Shown piece by piece: positions 61,151 to 64,000 of a stretch of 64,000 nt of DNA (positions are counted from its first letter, which is position 1; every line of letters begins with the position of its first letter). This stretch comes from Alistipes sp. (GTDB taxonomy: Bacteria; Bacteroidota; Bacteroidia; Bacteroidales; Rikenellaceae): contig JAHHQO010000002.1 in the NCBI GenBank assembly GCA_020026335.1, positions 1 through 64,000 of the forward strand. Direction: 5' to 3'. The notes beneath the pieces were generated by a model that worked only from the letters and a program-made list of their open reading frames with translations, was not told where the DNA came from and did no database searches. The position numbers and the translations under genes were made by a program.

Positions 61151-61180
61151 AAAAAAAGTCCGGCTCTTGCGAAGCCGGAC
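61151..61180 (-). terminator. Attenuator terminator of the met operon
   Basis: On the minus strand GTCCGGCT (61180-61173) pairs with AGCCGGAC (61165-61158) in an 8-bp GC-rich stem, with a 7-nt loop and seven T residues (61157-61151). It lies between the leader peptide and metY, not after a gene. The 5' arm plus TCG (61178-61170, CCGGCTTCG) is also a perfect 9-bp complement of the leader segment CGAAGCCGG (61219-61211), giving an antiterminator. Confidence 0.85.
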
Positions 61181-61204
61181 ATGTCTTACATATATACGAA
61201 AGAA

Positions 61205-61306
61205 CTACACCCGGCTTCGTCGGCTGCACATGACCATCATCATACCCATCATCTGACGGCTATTTCCTGCGCCCGCGGGCTGGTATGTCATCGCAACTTT
61301 CATCAT
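61205..61306 (-). CDS. Met-rich leader peptide of the met operon
   Basis: A 33-codon frame runs from the ATG at 61306 to TAG at 61207-61205 and encodes MMKVAMTYQPAGAGNSRQ followed by MMGMMMVM and CSRRSRV. Nine of 33 residues are Met, six of them in the eight-residue cluster (positions 19, 20, 22, 23, 24 and 26). The end of the frame overlaps the antiterminator segment. A ribosome that reaches the stop would cover it and let the terminator form; a ribosome stalled on Met codons would leave it free. This is the logic of trp- and his-type attenuation. No expression data are available, and I know no characterised methionine leader peptide of this type. Confidence 0.8.
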   Translation of the reverse strand: MMKVAMTYQPAGAGNSRQMMGMMMVMCSRRSRV

Positions 61307-61340
61307 CGTCGGTCGAGTATCTTTCGATATTTAAAATATG

Positions 61341-61367
61341 AGGTTACACCCTTCGGTGGGAGAACCT
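61341..61367 (-). other. 5'-proximal hairpin of the met leader RNA
   Basis: On the minus strand AGGTT (61367-61363) pairs with AACCT, enclosing CACC-GAAG-GGTG. It lies at the very 5' end of the predicted transcript. It may be a stabilising element or help to time the ribosome; it does not resemble a SAM riboswitch I recognise. Confidence 0.4.
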
Positions 61368-61374
61368 TTCGCAT

Positions 61375-61383
61375 GCAAATATA
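61375..61383 (-). promoter_or_regulatory. -7 element of the met operon
   Basis: On the minus strand TATATTTGC matches TAnnTTTGY exactly. The -33 has no exact TTTG. Transcription would start near 61368, about 60 nt before the leader peptide. Confidence 0.6.
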
Positions 61384-61414
61384 ATAAAATATTTTTGCAA
61401 CATAACTTTTTTCT

Positions 61415-61454
61415 CAAAAAAAATATCCGCCAATCCAAAAAGATTGGCGGATAT
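61415..61454 (-). terminator. Terminator of the OMF-TetR transcript
   Basis: A perfect 13-bp stem (ATATCCGCCAATC and its complement) with a 6-nt loop is followed by T residues on the minus strand. Confidence 0.85.
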
Positions 61455-61478
61455 GATATGACGGAAGTAATGTTTACC

Positions 61479-62057
61479 CTATCTGTCGAGCAGATTCAGT
61501 CCTTTGGTGGTCGAAGCTCCGCGAATGATGGTCTGCAACAGCATCAAATCATCATCGAGGGTCGAGAGCCGGCGGATACGCAACTCGAAAAACGTGTTGA
61601 GAATCTGACTGGCAAACACCGAAGGGTTGATTTGCGGCAAGAGATACTCCTCGAGAAGACATTGGGTCAGCGCGCGCGTCATCTCCTGCTGCCACAGCGT
61701 GCGACACTTCTCGTAGTGCTCATAGAGCATACTCATCTGGCTGACATCCTCCAGAAAGGAGATATCCACATGATAGAGTCCCGTGACATACTCGGCCGAC
61801 AGCAACAAGAGGTAGGACAACGAGTTGTCCTCGGCCAGGGCTTTCTGACGTCTGATTTTCTCCTGCTGTTGGCAACTCATACGCTCGAAGCAGGCATTCA
61901 TCAGCGTGCCCTTACACTCGAACATCTGATAGAGGGTACGTTTGGACATGCCCAGCAGCTCGGCAATCTGATCCACTCCGATGGCACGTATGCCCCGTTG
62001 CGCTATCAGTTCGCGCGTAGCCGCTATCACATCCTCCTTTGTCGCCACCCGTTTCAT
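61479..62057 (-). CDS. TetR-family transcriptional regulator
   Basis: This 192-residue regulator has an N-terminal helix-turn-helix (about 5-55): ATRELIAQRGIRAIGVDQIA and LLGMSKRTLYQMF, the canonical TetR recognition helix region. The C-terminal ligand-binding part is helical and diverged. Its ATG overlaps the stop of the outer-membrane efflux gene by one base, so it is translated from the same mRNA as the third RND system. Placing the regulator last in the efflux operon, not divergent from it, is unusual and implies autoregulation of the whole unit from the promoter upstream of the pump, outside the window. Confidence 0.9.
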   Translation of the reverse strand: MKRVATKEDVIAATRELIAQRGIRAIGVDQIAELLGMSKRTLYQMFECKGTLMNACFERMSCQQQEKIRRQKALAEDNSLSYLLLLSAEYVTGLYHVDISFLEDVSQMSMLYEHYEKCRTLWQQEMTRALTQCLLEEYLLPQINPSVFASQILNTFFELRIRRLSTLDDDLMLLQTIIRGASTTKGLNLLDR

Positions 62058-63433
62058 TACTTCTCCGTGTTCTCGATTTCACGACCACCTCCGAGTGCCG
62101 TGTAGAGATTGACTACACCCTGAATCTCATCGAAACGTGTAGCGATGTAGTTCAGGCGTGCCGACAGCAACGACTGCTCGGCAGTCAATACTTCGAGGTA
62201 GGTCGTAGGACCGTAGTTCATCAACAATTTGGTGCTCTCCACGGCACGCTCCAGCGACTCGACCTGACGGCTGTGGATAACGGTACGCTCATGTGCCGAC
62301 TGATACTGCGCCATGGAGTTGTTCACCTCGGCACCTGCGTTGAGCAGAGCCTGCTGGAACGACAACAAAGCCTGCTCCTGCTGCGCCTTCATAATCTTGA
62401 CACGCGCACGGTTGGCACCGGCATTGAAGATAGGCATCAGCACAGAACCCACGGCCGAGAGGAGCACCTTGCCGGGATTGACAATGGCACCACCGCCGTT
62501 GTTCGTCCAGCCCAGAGTACCGCTCAAGTTAATCGAGGGATAGAGCGACGAACGCGCCTCGGCAGTAGCATAGTAGGCCTGCATGAGCGAGAACTCCGCA
62601 GCACGCACATCGGGACGGTTCGACAACATCTGCACGGGAACACCCACTGTGATGTTTTCGGGCATCTGCTGCTCGTCGAGTGTTCCGCGCTCAATCTCCT
62701 GAGGAGCCTGCGCCAAAAGGGTGCAGAGTGCATTGCGCACCTGCAAACGCTTGTCCTCAATCTCGTTGGTCGAAGCCAGAATCGAGTAGTAGGTACCCTC
62801 ATACTGGGCTACGGCAGCCTCGTTGGCCATACCGGCCTCCTTCATGGCTTTCATGGCATTGACACTCTCCTCCCACTTCTCGGCAGTCTCCTTCGACACC
62901 TCATACTGGGCATCGACCATGAGCAGTGTGTAGTAGAGGTTGGCCACACCGGTAATCACCTGTGAGCGGACAGCCTGACGATACTCCTTGCTGGCCTCAT
63001 ACACCGCTTTCGACTTGCGCTTGGCGTTGGTCAGCTTGTTGAAGATGTCCACCTGCCAGTTGGCGGTGAGGGCTACATTATAGACCTTGGTGGTATAGCG
63101 GTTGTCGAAACTGCTGATTGAACCCTGAGGTCCGAGGTTGAACGACGGCAGATAGGACAGACGCGCCGACTTGAGGGCTGCCTCCGAAGCCTTGACGTTC
63201 AACTGTGCCGACTTGAAGTCGGTGTTGTTCTCCAAAGCCTGCTCGATGAGGGTCTGCAAATGGGGGTCAGTGAAAATCTCTCTCCAGTCCACATTGCCCA
63301 ACGAGGTGGTGTCTGTGGTCTCGAACTCTCCGTAGAGGCCATCGGTCTGCACCTCGGGACGCGAATACTTCTTGTAAATGCCGCAGCTGCTGCAAAGAGC
63401 AGCTGCAAGGCACAATATTATTAATTTCTTCAT
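62057..63433 (-). CDS. NodT/OprM-type outer-membrane efflux lipoprotein (system 3)
   Basis: This is an outer-membrane factor of an RND pump, NodT/OprM subfamily. The 458-residue protein has a lipobox (LCSSC, Cys17). Two OEP repeats have the typical motifs WREIFTDPHLQTLIEQALENN, SYLPSFNLGPQGSISS, ANWQVDIFNKLTNAKR, NRPDVRAAEFSLMQAYYATA and GPTTYLEVLTAEQSLLSARL. It follows the RND gene by 4 bp and is coupled to the TetR gene by a one-base overlap. It belongs to a pump unit whose adaptor and most of the RND protein lie outside the window. Confidence 0.93.
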   Translation of the reverse strand: MKKLIILCLAAALCSSCGIYKKYSRPEVQTDGLYGEFETTDTTSLGNVDWREIFTDPHLQTLIEQALENNTDFKSAQLNVKASEAALKSARLSYLPSFNLGPQGSISSFDNRYTTKVYNVALTANWQVDIFNKLTNAKRKSKAVYEASKEYRQAVRSQVITGVANLYYTLLMVDAQYEVSKETAEKWEESVNAMKAMKEAGMANEAAVAQYEGTYYSILASTNEIEDKRLQVRNALCTLLAQAPQEIERGTLDEQQMPENITVGVPVQMLSNRPDVRAAEFSLMQAYYATAEARSSLYPSINLSGTLGWTNNGGGAIVNPGKVLLSAVGSVLMPIFNAGANRARVKIMKAQQEQALLSFQQALLNAGAEVNNSMAQYQSAHERTVIHSRQVESLERAVESTKLLMNYGPTTYLEVLTAEQSLLSARLNYIATRFDEIQGVVNLYTALGGGREIENTEK

Positions 63434-63437
63434 CTGA

Positions 63438-64000
63438 TTATTTCTCCTTTATCTCGTTGTTAATCTCCTCCATCTCGGCACGTACCGACCATTGGGGATC
63501 GGGGTTAATCTCCACGGGCTTGATTTTCTCCTGAACGGTCTGGAAGACGATGAACAGAGTGGGAACAAGGAACAGAAGTGCCAGTGTTCCGACAATCATA
63601 CCACCGACAACACCCGAACCCAGTGTGGAGTTACCATTGGCACCTACACCGTGGGCAAATACCAACGGGAGCATACCGAATACACAAGTCAGCACCGTCA
63701 TGAGGATAGGACGCAGACGAGCCTTGGCAGCCGACACGGCAGCCTGTGTGAGGCTCATGCCCGCAGCACGGCGGTCGGCAGCATACTCCGTAATCAGAAT
63801 GGCGGTCTTCGACAACAAACCAATCAGCATGATGATACCGGTTTGCAGGTAGATGTTGTTCTCCATACCCATCACCTTGGCGAAGAGGAACGAACCCATC
63901 AGACCGCAAGGTACGGACAGAATGACCGCGAAGGGAATCACGAAGCTCTCGTAGAGGGCACTCAAGATAAGGTAAATCAGCAGGATACAGATACCGAAGA
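63438..64000 (-). CDS. RND efflux transporter, C-terminal part (system 3)
   Basis: Only the C-terminal 187 residues are in the window; the frame runs through the right edge. The visible part contains ALYESFVIPFAVILSVPCGL, NIYLQTGIIMLIGLLSKTAIL, RLRPILMTVLTCVFGMLPL, and GVVGGMIVGTLALLFLVPTLF, all conserved in the last helices of HAE1-type AcrB pumps. Similarity to AcrB in this region is higher than for the other two pumps of the window. A drug-exporting pump is therefore more likely here, but the substrate loops are not visible. Confidence 0.95.
   Translation of the reverse strand, partial: FGICILLIYLILSALYESFVIPFAVILSVPCGLMGSFLFAKVMGMENNIYLQTGIIMLIGLLSKTAILITEYAADRRAAGMSLTQAAVSAAKARLRPILMTVLTCVFGMLPLVFAHGVGANGNSTLGSGVVGGMIVGTLALLFLVPTLFIVFQTVQEKIKPVEINPDPQWSVRAEMEEINNEIKEK

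Noticed and set aside
61229..61252. CAT triplet repeats as a simple-sequence repeat
   Set aside because: Read on the minus strand the triplets are in-frame Met codons of the leader peptide. The run is interrupted by Gly and Val codons, so a coding explanation is better than slippage.
61205..61367. SAM riboswitch upstream of metY
   Set aside because: A SAM-I or SAM-II core was looked for and not found. The only long structure besides the 5' hairpin is the terminator/antiterminator pair, which is fully explained by the leader peptide model.
61338..62105. 255-codon plus-strand frame opposite the TetR gene
   Set aside because: It covers the promoter and terminator regions and the whole TetR gene, which has a clear helix-turn-helix on the other strand.
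1..64000. CRISPR arrays, tRNA/rRNA genes, insertion sequences and integrases
   Set aside because: No regularly spaced repeats, no cloverleaf-like sequences and no transposase or integrase frames were recognised in any intergenic region.

Overview
The window looks like a chromosomal segment of a gut-type Bacteroidales bacterium. The evidence is a SusC/SusD pair, many lipoproteins with acidic residues just after the lipidated Cys, and repeated promoters of the Bacteroidetes sigma type (TAnnTTTG at -7, sometimes with TTTG 19-20 nt upstream). Genes are GC-rich and end in strong hairpin terminators. Rikenellaceae/Alistipes is a guess from base composition, not a demonstrated assignment. No rRNA, tRNA, CRISPR array, insertion sequence or replication origin was recognised.

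Layout. 1-3000 is an AT-rich accessory stretch with one hypothetical lipoprotein, one zinc-ribbon/WG-repeat protein and three small disrupted reading frames. 3147-3566 is a small heat-shock protein. 4122-11896 is a compact glycan-utilisation locus: SusC, SusD, a GH18 endoglycosidase-like lipoprotein and a LamG-type lipoprotein. 12083-14808 has a His-rich CobW-type G3E GTPase, an Spx/ArsC-like protein and an SDR oxidoreductase. 15037-23767 is a complete Kdp potassium system: NtrC-type regulator, sigma-54-like promoter, a 31-aa membrane peptide, KdpF, KdpA, KdpB, KdpC, a kinase-less KdpD and a separate histidine kinase. 23901-25616 is a lipoprotein whose C-terminal half strongly resembles the streptococcal IgG protease IdeS/Mac. 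A MATE exporter with a long structured leader and a Pif1-like helicase follow (25832-29773).

29832-33313 holds two PepSY-like proteins and an OmpR-type two-component system. 33555-35447 is a repeat-containing surface lipoprotein. 36139-40873 is housekeeping and small genes: DUF4186, free-methionine sulfoxide reductase, a solitary UpxY/NusG-like protein, flavodoxin plus DUF2023, a CBS/CNNM protein and a small secreted protein. From 41012 to the right edge there are three RND efflux systems, interrupted by dnaE, trxA, an AraC regulator and a methionine operon (metY-metX-hom, 57598-61119).

The two strongest discoveries are regulatory and enzymatic. First, the metY-metX-hom transcript appears to begin with a 33-codon leader peptide carrying nine Met codons, seven of them within eight residues apart from one Gly and one Val. 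Its end overlaps a segment that can pair perfectly with the 5' arm of a following intrinsic terminator, which is the architecture of classical ribosome-mediated attenuation. Second, the IdeS-like domain is joined to a fimbrillin-like N-terminal part on a predicted surface lipoprotein. The Kdp region adds an unannotated 31-aa membrane peptide directly ahead of KdpF, and regulation that seems to use sigma-54 instead of KdpE.
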